Of a stretch of DNA of 37,574 nt, positions 17,201-26,006 are shown piece by piece. The notes under the pieces are model-generated. The model made no database searches. It was not told where the DNA came from and worked only from the letters and a program-made list of their open reading frames with translations. The position numbers and the translations under genes were made by a program. This DNA comes from an uncultured Verrucomicrobiota bacterium (lineage in GTDB: Bacteria; Verrucomicrobiota; Verrucomicrobiia; Limisphaerales; UBA9464): contig CAJAHH010000145.1 of assembly GCA_903939515.1 (NCBI GenBank), positions 1 to 37,574 on the forward strand. Reading direction: 5' to 3'. Position 1 is the stretch's first letter. Each line of letters begins with the position of its first letter.

Positions 17201-17916
17201 AGGCGAAGACCGGTTCATGGGTGGATGACCTAGAAGCCGAACCCCTCGATGTCATTGATCTCTCTACGGACATTGGCAACGGCGCCGTCTCCCTCAAAAC
17301 GGCACGCATTCAAAGCGCCGCCCTCCGCATCGACGCCCGCGGAGGCCTGCGCTTCGCCCCGGTACTGACCAACTCGCCGATAAACATTCCCGTCACGATC
17401 GCTCTGTCCCGGAAGATTTCTGAAAAGGCCATGCTGGTCGATGCCTCGACGCCGACCAATGCGGCTTACGCTCCGCTGCCGGAGTTCCTCATCGTGAAGG
17501 GCACTGTGGGCAACCCGTCTCCCTCTATCGACAAGCTGGCTCTGGCATCCATGGGGGCCAAGACCCTCGGACGTGCCGCGGCCGGATTGGGCGGCAACCT
17601 GGGTGGGAAAGTGGCTGGAGCCGCCGGAGTGCTGGGCAGTTTGCTCGGCACCCCTCCTGCGGCCTCTCCTGCGACCGCCACTGCGACTGCGACCAATGCG
17701 CCTGCTCCTGCTACGAAGAGTAGCCAATCACCCGCGACTGCAACCAATGCGCCTGTGCTGAAGGTTAACCCGCCACCAGTGGCTACAGCCAACGTGCCCG
17801 CGCCGAAGGTCAACCCTCTCCTGAACACCAACACCATCAACGCGTTGATCCCGACCAATTCTGCGGCCAAGGCCATCGAGGGTCTGCTCCGGGGATTCGG
17901 AAAACCCAAGAATTGA
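14245..17916 (+). CDS. Large AsmA-like (AsmA/DUF748-type) envelope protein
   Basis: 1223 residues. A short basic N-terminus ([12 protein letters not shown]) precedes one membrane span (about 13-33, [17 protein letters not shown]). The rest is periplasmic and built from repeated beta-rich modules, beginning with [32 protein letters not shown] and [26 protein letters not shown], the AsmA family opening. The AsmA C-terminal-like part is at about 880-1090 ([16 protein letters not shown]). Residues about 1140-1200 are Ala/Thr/Pro/Asn-rich linker with an imperfect direct repeat. AsmA-like proteins form bridge-like grooves for phospholipid transport between membranes; that role here is inferred. ATG at 14245 is preferred (TGTCCTCTGAA start); an in-frame codon at 14194 would add 17 residues. 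It is divergent from the pseudopilin. Confidence 0.88.
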   Translation: MSSETVRPARRWPFIAGGAAASLVVLYFFLTSSMFLKSFVLPKVSDAIGATIAVDELSLQPFSGLELTKLRVTPTGAASLATIDRVRVQYSLTAIVGGTIDVSEVLLENPVITLEQRADGSMNLPKPSGQPTAAAAPSTTPSKPILLKVRNVAIKDGSFRLTTIVPQGGKQTIEVTGINVSADQLANGSTTQLGLGASLAVLLPDGASLKGKIGGKYDIALNPELLPQTVAGSLRADILSASGSLKDASGFSAALTVDSSASELRQLKLAFEQGGQSFGSVSLSGPFDLAKQEAQIRYQIAGIDRRVLKVAAPMLPYDLGRTAISADGRVDLLQHGKVVASQGRITIADLSLMTPAGDKTPELQIVTEYRTTVNQAEQSAKLETLGLTVTQSGRALINGGLDQPMSLSWAKAGQGVPDSTFKLSINRLETTDWKALAGTNLPSATVSAQLTVRATRDGKDLQATLQTALDNVVLVVGAKTIRGLQLKLATDATLAEFKDLNVKALDLNLQHSGRDLVTLKASAGHNTDQKNSRAEFNGEFQIPALLETFPIDTASFSAGTLRINGKIDAKPGVTNLATDLVLAGLTGHFGELQLQDYQSAISLLADLSGNTLNLQKLQLTAQSGPGLGGMLEASGRYDLAQKIGDFAFKTIDFNERAIGPFVAAALAPKNLVSVSLDVNGKVSLLKGGDISLQTDLGVSRLVVNDPTGSVPNTPFAIGVTLDVAQRGSAIDLKNLRLDLGKTALAPNQLVLKGTVDLATNAAPSSLSIQSDGLDLTSLYNLLAGPDKTNATPAPAAAVSKPAAASAEPGEPAPITLPLRQLAVDVNIAKVLLREIEITDWKTRLSLKDSVIAIDPLSLKLNGAPITAKVTANVGVPGYRYDTQLRIDRLSLEPFINSFTPERKGQIHGTLLVNANIRGAGVTGASLSSNLNGGFAVTATNLNLKLGDAKTPLIRTIINVVTALPKLIQNPTAQVGAWLGQLTGGTQAKTGSWVDDLEAEPLDVIDLSTDIGNGAVSLKTARIQSAALRIDARGGLRFAPVLTNSPINIPVTIALSRKISEKAMLVDASTPTNAAYAPLPEFLIVKGTVGNPSPSIDKLALASMGAKTLGRAAAGLGGNLGGKVAGAAGVLGSLLGTPPAASPATATATATNAPAPATKSSQSPATATNAPVLKVNPPPVATANVPAPKVNPLLNTNTINALIPTNSAAKAIEGLLRGFGKPKN
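17684..17755 (+). repeat. 21-base imperfect direct repeat inside the AsmA-like C-terminal linker
   Basis: Two copies (17684-17704 and 17735-17755) differ at one base and lie 51 bases apart, which keeps frame. They encode a TATNAP-type segment in the low-complexity tail and could mark recent intragenic duplication. Confidence 0.6.
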
Positions 17917-17978
17917 TTTAGCCACCGGCCTTTTCCCCTATAAGGACTATCGACGGATCAACGAATTTCGCACCGAAC

Positions 17979-19352
17979 ATGAAGCCTGTTTTCCAGTACC
18001 TCGAGGAACACCAGACCCAGTTCATCGACTCCCTCTGCGACTATGTGCGCTTTCCAAGTGTTAGCGCCCAACCCAAGCACGCGCCGGATCTCCGCGCCGC
18101 GGCGCAGTGGATTGCCGACCGCGCCCGAAGCCTCACGCTGGAGACCACGGTCCATGAAACCGACGGCAACCCCATCGTCGTAGCCCGCACTCCCAAGTCG
18201 GATCCCAAGAAACCGACGTTTCTGGTGTACGGCCACTACGATGTCCAACCGCCCGAGCCGTTCGATTTGTGGAAGACCCCGCCGTTCGAACCCCGCATCG
18301 AAGGCCGGAATCTTTTTGCCCGTGGATCAGCCGACAACAAGGGGCAACATTTGGCCCACCTGAATGCCGTCGAGGCCTACGTCCGCAGTGGCACACCGTT
18401 GCCGTGCAACCTGATCTTTCTCATCGAGGGCGAAGAAGAAGTGGGTTCCACCGAGCTTTATAGCTTTTTACCTAAGCACCGGAAGGAACTGGCCTGCGAC
18501 GCGGTTGTGATTTCGGACAATGGCATTCCCTCGTTAGAATACCCTGCATTGACCTATGGCTTGCGGGGTATCGCCGCACTCGAAGTCCGCATCGACGGGC
18601 CATCGCGAGACCTTCATTCCGGCCTCTTCGGAGGCAGCCTAGAGAACCCAGCCTTTGCTCTGTGCCAGTTGCTGGCTCAACTGCGAGACAAGCGCGGTCG
18701 AATTACCGTGCCCGGATTCTACGACGAGGTGACTCCGCTCAGCGCCTACGAACGAAAGCAAATGGCTCGGATTCCGCAGGACGACAAGCGGTACGCCAAG
18801 TTCCTCGGAGTGCCTGAGTTGACCGGCGAAAAAGGGTTCACGGCCAATGAACGCCGCACCTGCCGCCCCACCTTCGAAATCAATGGCCTGACGAGCGGCT
18901 ACCAAGGCGAGGGCAGCAAGACCATCGTGCCTGCCTGGGCCAGCGCCAAGATTACCCTCCGACTGGTTCCCGACCAGACGCCCGCTAAGATTTTGGCGGC
19001 GGTCAAAAAGCACCTCCAATCGCTGTGCCCGCCGACCGTGCGCCTCACAGTGAAGCACGGTCACGGTGGCGAACCGTACCTTGTTTCACCGAAGGGTCCC
19101 CTCGCCCAGGCCGCCTTGCGCGCCATGTCTGCTGGCTTCAATCGCGAGGCGCTGCTCATGCGCGAAGGCGGCAGCATTCCCATCGTGGCCGCCTTCAAGA
19201 AGCACTTGCGAGCCGACACTCTTCTCCTCGGCATGTCCCTGCCCGACGACAATCCCCATTCGCCCAACGAGAAGTTTAGCCTCGATGCCTATGCCGCCGG
19301 CATGCGGATGGCCGTGCAGCTGTGGCCCGAATTGGCCGCTGCCTGCGCATGA
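17979..19352 (+). CDS. M20-family metallo-dipeptidase (CNDP-like)
   Basis: 457 residues. Two-zinc peptidase of the M20/M25/M40 superfamily, subgroup related to carnosine dipeptidase. Visible landmarks are GHYDVQPPEP (first zinc His, Asp), LFARGSADNKGQ (bridging Asp), IEGEEEVGS (catalytic Glu and zinc Glu), VISDNG (zinc Asp), GLRGIAALEV followed by DLHSGLFGG (dimerisation lid), and the last zinc His in DDNPHSPNEKF. It likely hydrolyses short cytosolic peptides. The ATG at 17979 gives the family-typical start MKPVFQYLEEHQTQF; its stop overlaps the next start in ATGA, pointing to co-translation with the CobW-like gene. The 62 bases upstream separate it from the AsmA-like gene. Confidence 0.95.
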   Translation: MKPVFQYLEEHQTQFIDSLCDYVRFPSVSAQPKHAPDLRAAAQWIADRARSLTLETTVHETDGNPIVVARTPKSDPKKPTFLVYGHYDVQPPEPFDLWKTPPFEPRIEGRNLFARGSADNKGQHLAHLNAVEAYVRSGTPLPCNLIFLIEGEEEVGSTELYSFLPKHRKELACDAVVISDNGIPSLEYPALTYGLRGIAALEVRIDGPSRDLHSGLFGGSLENPAFALCQLLAQLRDKRGRITVPGFYDEVTPLSAYERKQMARIPQDDKRYAKFLGVPELTGEKGFTANERRTCRPTFEINGLTSGYQGEGSKTIVPAWASAKITLRLVPDQTPAKILAAVKKHLQSLCPPTVRLTVKHGHGGEPYLVSPKGPLAQAALRAMSAGFNREALLMREGGSIPIVAAFKKHLRADTLLLGMSLPDDNPHSPNEKFSLDAYAAGMRMAVQLWPELAAACA

Positions 19353-20383
19353 ATCCCGGCAACGCCACGGAACAACCCCCGGCCGCAAAACACCGTTTGC
19401 CGGTAATTCTGGTCACCGGTTTTCTGGGATCGGGCAAGACCACGCTGCTGCTGCGATGGCTGCGGGAATCGCCGGCCACGGGCTTGCGCATGGGCGTGGT
19501 GATGAACGAGTTCGGGGCCGAGAGCGTCGATAGCCAGATTCTTGACCGCCCTGGTTTGCCGGTGGCCCAAGTGAGTGGCGGTTGTGTGTGCTGCGCGCCA
19601 GAGAACGAGCTGGACCGAGCCGTGACTCAATTGGCCAAGTCCGGTGACTGCGATTACATTATCGTGGAAACTAGCGGATTGGCAGACCCAGACAATGTCA
19701 TCGATGTCCTCACGGATACCGACTTGTTAGAACACGCCCAATTGCACGCCGTGGTCAGCGTCGTGGACGCCCCATGGTATGCCCAACCCGAGGGCGACAT
19801 CGGAGAGCGGGTCTTGGCCCGCAAGCAAATCGAGTTCGCCAACGTCCTGTGCCTCTCCAAATGCGATCGCCTCGACCCAGTCCAATTGGATTCGCTGGAA
19901 ACCATCATCGCCGAACAAAACCCCCGCGCTCAGCGCATCCGGCTCCCCTTCGGTCTGCCAGACATCGGCGACCTCCTTCGCAGGCCCCCCGCCGAGGTTA
20001 GCATCGATGCGGCGAGTGGTGCGGTGAACGATGAGGAGCCTCTGGCCACCCCTCATTTGCACACCGGCTATCGCAGCGTGACGTGGCGATTTCCGGTGCC
20101 TGTGGAGCGGAAGGCCTTTGAGACCTTTCTCAGCCGGCTCAATCCGCGCGAGGTCGTTCGGGCCAAGGGGTTTGTGCGCTTTACCCACGCTCCGGAGAAA
20201 CTCTTTCTGTTCCAACAAGTTTGGGGCCATCACTTCATTGAAGAGTTTCCGGCACTCCCGCACCCCGCAGCCATCGCCGTGCTCATTGGACCCAATCTAG
20301 ACCCAGTCCCCCATCAGGCCGCCTTGCGTTCCTTGTGCTTTGGCACCTCACGTCCTTCAGGATTATCTCTCAGCGCCGAGTGA
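19349..20383 (+). CDS. CobW/COG0523 family metal-chaperone GTPase
   Basis: 344 residues. G3E-family GTPase with Walker A GFLGSGKTT (about 24-32), the metal-binding GGCVCC motif (C79, C81, C82), ETSGLADP and base-recognition SKCD. The C-terminal CobW_C domain (about 230-340) includes RKAFETFLSRLNPREVVRAKGFVRF and the LFLFQQVWGHHF segment. COG0523 proteins insert or deliver metals (zinc, cobalt, iron-type nitrile hydratase) to client enzymes. Its ATG overlaps the stop of the zinc dipeptidase gene, so delivery of zinc to that peptidase is a reasonable guess. No cobalamin genes or Zur-like operator were recognised nearby. The stretch 20384-20552 that follows holds nothing recognisable. Confidence 0.93.
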   Translation: MNPGNATEQPPAAKHRLPVILVTGFLGSGKTTLLLRWLRESPATGLRMGVVMNEFGAESVDSQILDRPGLPVAQVSGGCVCCAPENELDRAVTQLAKSGDCDYIIVETSGLADPDNVIDVLTDTDLLEHAQLHAVVSVVDAPWYAQPEGDIGERVLARKQIEFANVLCLSKCDRLDPVQLDSLETIIAEQNPRAQRIRLPFGLPDIGDLLRRPPAEVSIDAASGAVNDEEPLATPHLHTGYRSVTWRFPVPVERKAFETFLSRLNPREVVRAKGFVRFTHAPEKLFLFQQVWGHHFIEEFPALPHPAAIAVLIGPNLDPVPHQAALRSLCFGTSRPSGLSLSAE

Positions 20384-20552
20384 CCCAGCCGGACGCCAAA
20401 ACCATTGTCGGACGACGTCATCGATCTCCACGTTGAACTCCGTCGGAATGATTGAGTTGGGAGAAAGGTGAGGACCAGTATCGAAAGACTCGACGTCGGT
20501 TGCAGGCGAGGCTTTGACAGTTCACCGCAAACTGCCCTAGATCTTGGGACCT

Positions 20553-20984
20553 ATGACATTTCCATTCCGTTCCCCACGCGAACTGGTGGGAGGTATCGCC
20601 GTCTTCGGACGCATACTCGACAAGATCCGTCACCAACACGAAAAGGGGCATCTACCTGACGGCTATCACCTGGGACCCATCGAAGGAGGTCGAACCTTTG
20701 ACGACCGAATCTGCCGTTTCCTAGATGTGAGCTTTGATGCCCTGACCCAACGTACCCTCGAAGGAGGTTCCGATGAGGAAGTGCTGGAATGGTGTTTCCT
20801 GAACGGGCACCGCCCGAATCCCGAACAAATTGAAATCTGGAACACCTTCATGGCGAAGCGCGGTTGGAGGGACTCGGCATCCTCGGGCCTAGAAAATCAA
20901 AAAGCAGACGCCGGATTGGCTCACCGGGACGACATCCAAGTGTTCTTCGATCTCATGGATGTCGAAGAAGGCCGGGCTCCCTGA
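20553..20984 (+). CDS. DUF5069 domain protein
   Basis: 143 residues with no signal peptide. It opens with RSPRELVGGIAVFGRILDKIR and continues with the family pattern DDRICRFLDVSFDALTQRTLEGGSDEEVLEWCF, then RGWRD. DUF5069 proteins are frequent in Verrucomicrobia and Planctomycetes and have no assigned function; they are small, probably cytosolic and helical. ATG at 20553 is preferred over a TTG at 20544; neither has a strong ribosome site (TTGGGACC lies just upstream). It is separated from the CobW-like gene by 169 bases and convergent with the Gfo/Idh/MocA gene. Confidence 0.85.
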   Translation: MTFPFRSPRELVGGIAVFGRILDKIRHQHEKGHLPDGYHLGPIEGGRTFDDRICRFLDVSFDALTQRTLEGGSDEEVLEWCFLNGHRPNPEQIEIWNTFMAKRGWRDSASSGLENQKADAGLAHRDDIQVFFDLMDVEEGRAP

Positions 20985-20993
20985 GTGAGGCAG

Positions 20994-21029
20994 CACGGAT
21001 GGGCGGCAGATCCACTCCTCCTATCCGTG
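20994..21029. terminator. Inverted repeat CACGGAT...ATCCGTG between convergent genes
   Basis: Perfect 7-base arms at 20994-21000 and 21023-21029 enclose a 22-base loop in the 118-base gap between the convergent DUF5069 and Gfo/Idh/MocA genes. Position suggests transcription termination in both directions, but no T-run is present. Confidence 0.35.
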
Positions 21030-21102
21030 ATCAACGCCGAGCGAGGACAAGCCTTCCACACCGGGCGATGACCCATGGTGGCTACTGATGCCGACAATGG
21101 GT

Positions 21103-22404
21103 TCAGGACATCGAGTAAGACCACGGGGCCCGCGGCTTGCGTGACACCAGTCGATTGGCTTCGGGGTCTTTGCGGAACTGCTCCTTCACCGGATCCCAAT
21201 GCAGTGGGCGGCGCAACTGGTAGCCGATGTTCGCCAAGTGGCAGACGGAGGCTGTTCGATGGCCCACTTCGGCCGGACAAATGGCCTGACGCCGGTCTCG
21301 CACGCAGTCCAACCAGTTCCTCATGTGTTGGTTAGAGGGGTAGACGCGTTGGTCGGTGGCTGACAAGGGAGCGCTCAGGATCTCCGGCCGACTGCTCTCC
21401 AGGACACCGCGGTCCACATAAAGGGTTCCATCGGTTCCCTCGAAGGTGCATCCGCTCTTCCCACCGTGGAAGAGTTCTACGCCGTTGGCATAGGTGAACT
21501 TGAGTCCGCTGACAGCGTCTCCCGCGGGCGGCGTAATTAACGTGGGGCCGCTGGCGTCCATGCCCATGGCCCATTGCGCGATGTCAAAGTGGTGCGCCCC
21601 CATATCGGCCAAGGAGCCTCCAGCAAACTCACGATAATTGCGGAAGAGCGGGTAGTGCCGGTGCATCCCCTTGGGACACAGGATCTCGTTGTAGCCACGC
21701 GACGGGGCCGGGCCCAGCCACAGTTCCCAATTCACATCGGCGGGTGTGGGTTGATCGGGTAAATCGCACGCCACCGGCGGAGCGCCCACGCCCACGTGAA
21801 TCGTCTTGAGGCGACCAATTCGGCCATTCCAGATAAACTCCACGGCCTTCCGGAACCGGTCGTTGAACTCGCTGCGCTGCTGGCTGCCGGTCTGGAAGAT
21901 GATGTGGTGTTTCTTCACTGCATCCACCAACAGGCGTCCCTCGTGGATGTTTTGAGTCAGGGGCTTCTCGCAATAAATGTCCTTCCCCGCCCGGGCCGCC
22001 GCCAAGGCGATGACCACATGCATGTGATCGGGTGTGGCCACAACAACCGCATCGATGTCCTTACGGGCAATCAAATCGCGAAAATCGATATAAGCATCGC
22101 AACCTTTGAACACCCCGTCTTTTTGGCGCGCCGCGTAGCGCTTCTCTACTTGAGCTTGCGCCGTTTCCCGACGGGTCTTCTCCACATCGCAAACGGCCAC
22201 CACTTGAACATCCTCAAATCCTAACAACCGATCGAGATGGGGACGTCCCATGGCACCAATGCCAATCATTCCGACGGTGATGCGCTCCGAGGCCGATCGC
22301 GAGCGGGCTGCCGGCATCGATAGTGGCATCAAGAGCATTCCGGCTCCGGCCACGGCAGTCCCGCGGAGGAATTGACGTCGGGATTGGGTGAATTGCGTTT
22401 TCAT
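21103..22404 (-). CDS. Tat-exported Gfo/Idh/MocA family oxidoreductase
   Basis: 433 residues. The N-terminus MKTQFTQSRRQFLRGTAVAGAG is a twin-arginine signal. The Rossmann domain follows with ITVGMIGIGAMGRPHLDRLLG, VATPDHMHVVIALAAARAGKDIYCEKPLTQN (the EKP motif) and the C-terminal alpha/beta domain with GGSLADMGAHHFDIAQWAMGM. Such exported enzymes carry a tightly bound NAD(P) and interconvert sugars, often on the cell surface of Planctomycetes/Verrucomicrobia; some act as glycosidases by redox cycling. Substrate unknown. ATG at 22404 is preceded by CCCTCC and no Shine-Dalgarno. Its gene follows the LamG/cytochrome/propeller gene by 92 bases on the same strand, so they are likely co-transcribed. 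Confidence 0.95.
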   Translation of the reverse strand: MKTQFTQSRRQFLRGTAVAGAGMLLMPLSMPAARSRSASERITVGMIGIGAMGRPHLDRLLGFEDVQVVAVCDVEKTRRETAQAQVEKRYAARQKDGVFKGCDAYIDFRDLIARKDIDAVVVATPDHMHVVIALAAARAGKDIYCEKPLTQNIHEGRLLVDAVKKHHIIFQTGSQQRSEFNDRFRKAVEFIWNGRIGRLKTIHVGVGAPPVACDLPDQPTPADVNWELWLGPAPSRGYNEILCPKGMHRHYPLFRNYREFAGGSLADMGAHHFDIAQWAMGMDASGPTLITPPAGDAVSGLKFTYANGVELFHGGKSGCTFEGTDGTLYVDRGVLESSRPEILSAPLSATDQRVYPSNQHMRNWLDCVRDRRQAICPAEVGHRTASVCHLANIGYQLRRPLHWDPVKEQFRKDPEANRLVSRKPRAPWSYSMS

Positions 22405-22495
22405 GGAGGGATTGGGTGTATTCAAAACACGCAATCCATCCGCGGTCCACTGTGGATCAGTGGCTTCTGCTATCACGCCCCCACTTCCAGATCGG

Positions 22496-25400
22496 TTAGG
22501 ACCTCGTGAGGTCGTTGACCGTGCCATGCAGCACCCGCTCCACCGTAGTCCCACCCGGAACAGCCAAACGCAGCTTCAACTCATAGCAATGGGTCGGAGC
22601 CAGGTCCGGGATGTCCAAAATCAGCGTTCGACGATCTCCCTCCAGGCGTACCCCTCGAATCGACAGCGCCCGTTCGTTGTGGTGATCCGAACCATAACCC
22701 GCCGTTCTTTTGAGTGACCAGACCTTGAAGGCAAACGCCTCAGGCCGGATCGCTTCGGGATCCACGGGATCGCTCAGGCGCACCGCCAAGGTCCCTTTGC
22801 TCGGCTCGATAGCCACCGGCAGATAAGCCGGCGTGTTCGCACGACGAATGCGGTGAAAACCTCCAGGGCCCGTTGCATTGCCTGCCCACGCGAACATCCC
22901 GCACGTGTATAACGCCCCGTCCGATCCAAATCGGCCGCGCATAATCCCCGTGGCAAAGGCCGGCATGGGTAACTCGCACACTGCTCCCTGTGACGGAGCG
23001 TTTCGCTGGGAATGCGGCACGATGAACACGCGGCCGGTGCCATAGCTGAGATTCAAGAGCGAACCGCCCAAAGAGCCCCAGGCTCCCTTCGGTACCCACA
23101 CCAATTCCGCCGGACTGCGATCCTTCTGGTTGGTGATCCAAACCATGGGCGGTTCCATGGCCGAGTCGGCCGTGTTGGTCACACTCGTGTAGCCGAACAT
23201 GTTTCCGTAAAAGCCCCCGACGTGCACCCGGTTGATCCGGTTCTTTGGAGTCCAAAAACCCTCCTGATCCGTCACGAAGAAAGTGCCATCAGGATTGAGA
23301 CACACTCCATTGGCTGCCCGGAAGCCGGTGGCCAAGATGTCCGTCTGAAGACCATCAGCCCGCACCCGCAACAAGGTGCCATGGTGAGGCACCACTGAGT
23401 CCAAGGCATGACGGCCGGACTTGGCATAATACAAGTTGCCCGACTCATCGGTTTGCAAACCCATGGCGAATTCGTGGAAGTGCTCGGTGACCTGGTGGTC
23501 GTTGTTGAAATTGCCGATGAAATCCACCTCTCCGTCGCCGTTGAGATCCTGGAGCCGCGCGATTTGATCGCGGCACGTGATGAAAAGATCCTGGCCTCGA
23601 TATTTGACCCCCAATGGTTGGAACAGACCGCTCACGATCCGTTTCCACCGCAGGGTCGCCGGGGCCGGATCCGTCAGGCCTTCCACCCGCCAGACATCGC
23701 CATTCCAAGTGCCCACCATGGCGGCACGACCGTCGGGCGTAAAATCAAACCCGCCCGGGCGCATCCAACTTTGCCACGGGTTCTCCACCGGCAGCGGAAA
23801 GTCGTCGGCAATAAATGGGCCATCGGTTTTTCCAGGCTGCGACCGAGTCTCGATTTCTTCATCCCAACGCTTCGGGCCACCATGGGTGAGCGGCTCCAAA
23901 TCCATCGAACCACGAATGGTCGGCATCAGCGCGGCGAGCGACGCGGGATCGGCCCGCGAAATGTAAATTCGGGTCTTGGCCGAAGGCGGCAATTCAGCGA
24001 CCCAAAAGCCGGACTGTTTTCTGAGAGACCCATCTCCCGACAGCGCCACCGAGACGGTCTCTGGGGCTACCCTCAGTTGGATGGGCTTGCCCAACTTCCC
24101 GAGATTTAGGGTGCGGGTAAAAACCGGTGTGGTGCCGTAATCAAGCCAACCCGGCGACTCGAGCACCCGCGTGCCGCCGACGGTGGCCGCGATCACCACC
24201 ATTTTGCCGTAAAGATAGAGCCCGTCATACCGTGCCCATTCCCGAGGCAAGGGGCCGTAGCGACGCCCGTCCTTCCCGAGCAGACGGTGGTCAGTCCAAT
24301 CACCCTCAGGAGAAGCGACTCCCGGGGCGACCGGATTCACGAAATGCCGTTGGCCAATCAAGCCCGTGTGGGTTCCGTGGCTGCCATCAAAGGCAATGCC
24401 CTTCCAATCCACGAACTCGCCGGTCGTCGCCGCGGCCACCCGCAGCGTGTCCTCATCGTAGACCATCCAAGCACGTCCCTTGCTGACGCCGCCGGGCCCT
24501 TCGTCGAGACGAATGGCGATGCCCTTCTGGGCGATATTTCCCGGTGCCACTTGGAAGGTCCAAAAGAGCGCCGGGCCGAAATCCATCCGCAGATACGGCG
24601 CAGGCGTCCGATCTTCCACTTCGACCGGAGCCCGCGTGAGCCCCTTAGGCAGTGCGTTCAACAGAGCGGGCGTCACGGCGACAAACTGACTGGGATTGTG
24701 CGGCCTTAGGAACGTCTCCCGGATGTACTGGATCACACTGTACTTCTGGGCGGTCGTGTACTGGTTCTGTGGCACCATCTGCCCATAACCATGGGTCAAG
24801 GTGTGGAACATCGAGTCTGGGTCTGAACCATTCTTGAACACGCCCTCCGCAAAGCGCAGCGCGGTCGGAAGCGATCCCGGTGTTTCTCGGGTTCCGTGAC
24901 AGGCCACGCACAGCGCGTCGTAGATGGTCTTTCCTTCGGCCAAGGTGCGATCATTCCAACCCGCCACCAACGCAGCATGGTCCGCTGTTTCCAATGGCTG
25001 CACCCAAGCGTGACGCACAGCCACTCCGTTGGCGGGTTCGATGACAGGACGATCGGAGGCATCGCCCGGTTGGTGAACAAAGTCGGCAGTCCCAACGGTC
25101 GGTCCGGCCGGATCCAGCAACGCACCGATTTCGGATTCCGAGAATCCCCGCCGCCACAGTCTCACGCTTTCCACCCGACCGCGGCTCAAGTTCCCAGCGA
25201 AGTCGGGAGTGGCCCTGCCCACCTTGAGAATTTGCCCGGCGGGATCTGGCTTCGAAAAATCCGCCCGGTCCGCAATCTTGCGGCCATCGAGCCAAATCCG
25301 TGTTCTCCCAGAGATCACGCTGAGAATAGCCACATGGGATTTCCCGTCATCCACCCGAGGGCCGCCGCTCAAGGCTCCCAACCAACCGATGTCATAAACC

Positions 25401-25921
25401 AAATGACCATCCCGTATGAACAGCGCCTTGGAACCGGGCTCCCAGTTTCCATGGGGAGAACACACGGCCAAGAGAGTGCCTGGCCCCTGGGCCTGAAACT
25501 GCACCCGAGCACTCACATCCTTACCGAAGGCAATGCCCGCCGATGGAAACTCGAAACCACTGCCGGTGCTCAGTGCCGGAACCTCTTCGGGACCTCGGAC
25601 CCGCGCGCCATCGCTCCAAACACGGAGAATCGGCGGCCCCTCTGCGGGGTACTCCACCGCGATGTCCTGAGCCACCGATCCACTGAGTGGAAGACTCCAG
25701 TCCTTACCCCATCGGACCACCCCACCGGCTTTGTCGGTGAACTCAACATGCAAGCGGTAGCTGCGAGGCCACTCCGGAGTGTCCAGAGAGAGGGCATGCC
25801 GCGGCGGAGCGGAGGCCAGAGCTTGGATCAACGAAAGCCCGGCCAATGCGGCCAATGCGGCCAATGCCGGCATCCAAACCCGCAGGGCAACTCCGTCCAG
25901 AAAACGTCTCTTCGCAGTCAT
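22496..25921 (-). CDS. Exported LamG / cytochrome c / DUF6797-like / beta-propeller protein
   Basis: 1141 residues. Signal peptide (MTAKRRFLDGVALRVW then an Ala/Leu core) to about residue 37. Residues about 120-270 resemble a LamG/concanavalin jellyroll (ILSVISGRTRIWLDGR, VESVRLWRRGFSESEI). A mono-haem cytochrome c follows with CVACH (C338, C341, H342) and axial Met candidates in GYGQMVPQN. Residues about 430-650 look like the DUF6797 type domain of this group. Residues about 690-1030 form a beta-propeller of the sugar dehydrogenase kind (GLFQPLGVKYRGQDLFITCRD, LNGDGEVDFIGNFNNDHQVTEHFHEFAMG, GFRAANGVCLNPDGTFFVTDQEG). A short C-terminal sandwich ends it. It probably oxidises or binds carbohydrate outside the cell and passes electrons to haem; this is inference. 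Confidence 0.85.
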   Translation of the reverse strand: MTAKRRFLDGVALRVWMPALAALAALAGLSLIQALASAPPRHALSLDTPEWPRSYRLHVEFTDKAGGVVRWGKDWSLPLSGSVAQDIAVEYPAEGPPILRVWSDGARVRGPEEVPALSTGSGFEFPSAGIAFGKDVSARVQFQAQGPGTLLAVCSPHGNWEPGSKALFIRDGHLVYDIGWLGALSGGPRVDDGKSHVAILSVISGRTRIWLDGRKIADRADFSKPDPAGQILKVGRATPDFAGNLSRGRVESVRLWRRGFSESEIGALLDPAGPTVGTADFVHQPGDASDRPVIEPANGVAVRHAWVQPLETADHAALVAGWNDRTLAEGKTIYDALCVACHGTRETPGSLPTALRFAEGVFKNGSDPDSMFHTLTHGYGQMVPQNQYTTAQKYSVIQYIRETFLRPHNPSQFVAVTPALLNALPKGLTRAPVEVEDRTPAPYLRMDFGPALFWTFQVAPGNIAQKGIAIRLDEGPGGVSKGRAWMVYDEDTLRVAAATTGEFVDWKGIAFDGSHGTHTGLIGQRHFVNPVAPGVASPEGDWTDHRLLGKDGRRYGPLPREWARYDGLYLYGKMVVIAATVGGTRVLESPGWLDYGTTPVFTRTLNLGKLGKPIQLRVAPETVSVALSGDGSLRKQSGFWVAELPPSAKTRIYISRADPASLAALMPTIRGSMDLEPLTHGGPKRWDEEIETRSQPGKTDGPFIADDFPLPVENPWQSWMRPGGFDFTPDGRAAMVGTWNGDVWRVEGLTDPAPATLRWKRIVSGLFQPLGVKYRGQDLFITCRDQIARLQDLNGDGEVDFIGNFNNDHQVTEHFHEFAMGLQTDESGNLYYAKSGRHALDSVVPHHGTLLRVRADGLQTDILATGFRAANGVCLNPDGTFFVTDQEGFWTPKNRINRVHVGGFYGNMFGYTSVTNTADSAMEPPMVWITNQKDRSPAELVWVPKGAWGSLGGSLLNLSYGTGRVFIVPHSQRNAPSQGAVCELPMPAFATGIMRGRFGSDGALYTCGMFAWAGNATGPGGFHRIRRANTPAYLPVAIEPSKGTLAVRLSDPVDPEAIRPEAFAFKVWSLKRTAGYGSDHHNERALSIRGVRLEGDRRTLILDIPDLAPTHCYELKLRLAVPGGTTVERVLHGTVNDLTRS
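25846..25872 (-). repeat. 9-base tandem repeat in a signal peptide
   Basis: The forward strand reads CCAATGCGG-type units about three times in succession, encoding the LAALAALAGL hydrophobic core of the signal peptide of the 1141-residue protein. Slippage here would change core length by three residues at a time. Confidence 0.6.
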
Positions 25922-25931
25922 GGTCTTGTGG

Positions 25932-25953
25932 GGAACTTCTGGACGAGAGTTCC
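25932..25953 (-). promoter_or_regulatory. Inverted repeat GGAACT...AGTTCC upstream of the 1141-residue gene
   Basis: Perfect 6-base arms (25932-25937, 25948-25953) with a 10-base spacer lie 10-32 bases upstream of the ATG at 25921. The symmetry and 16-base centre distance fit a dimeric regulator site, but no family is assigned and no clear -35/-10 pair was found. Confidence 0.35.
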
Positions 25954-26006
25954 TGTAATCGAAGAGCCGGTAAAGCGGTGCCTGATCAAAACCGCCTGAG
26001 AGCCAC

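Noticed and set aside
24896-25999. Long plus-strand open frame opposite the 1141-residue gene
   Set aside because: GC-rich shadow of the minus-strand gene; translation rich in Arg/Pro/His with no domains.
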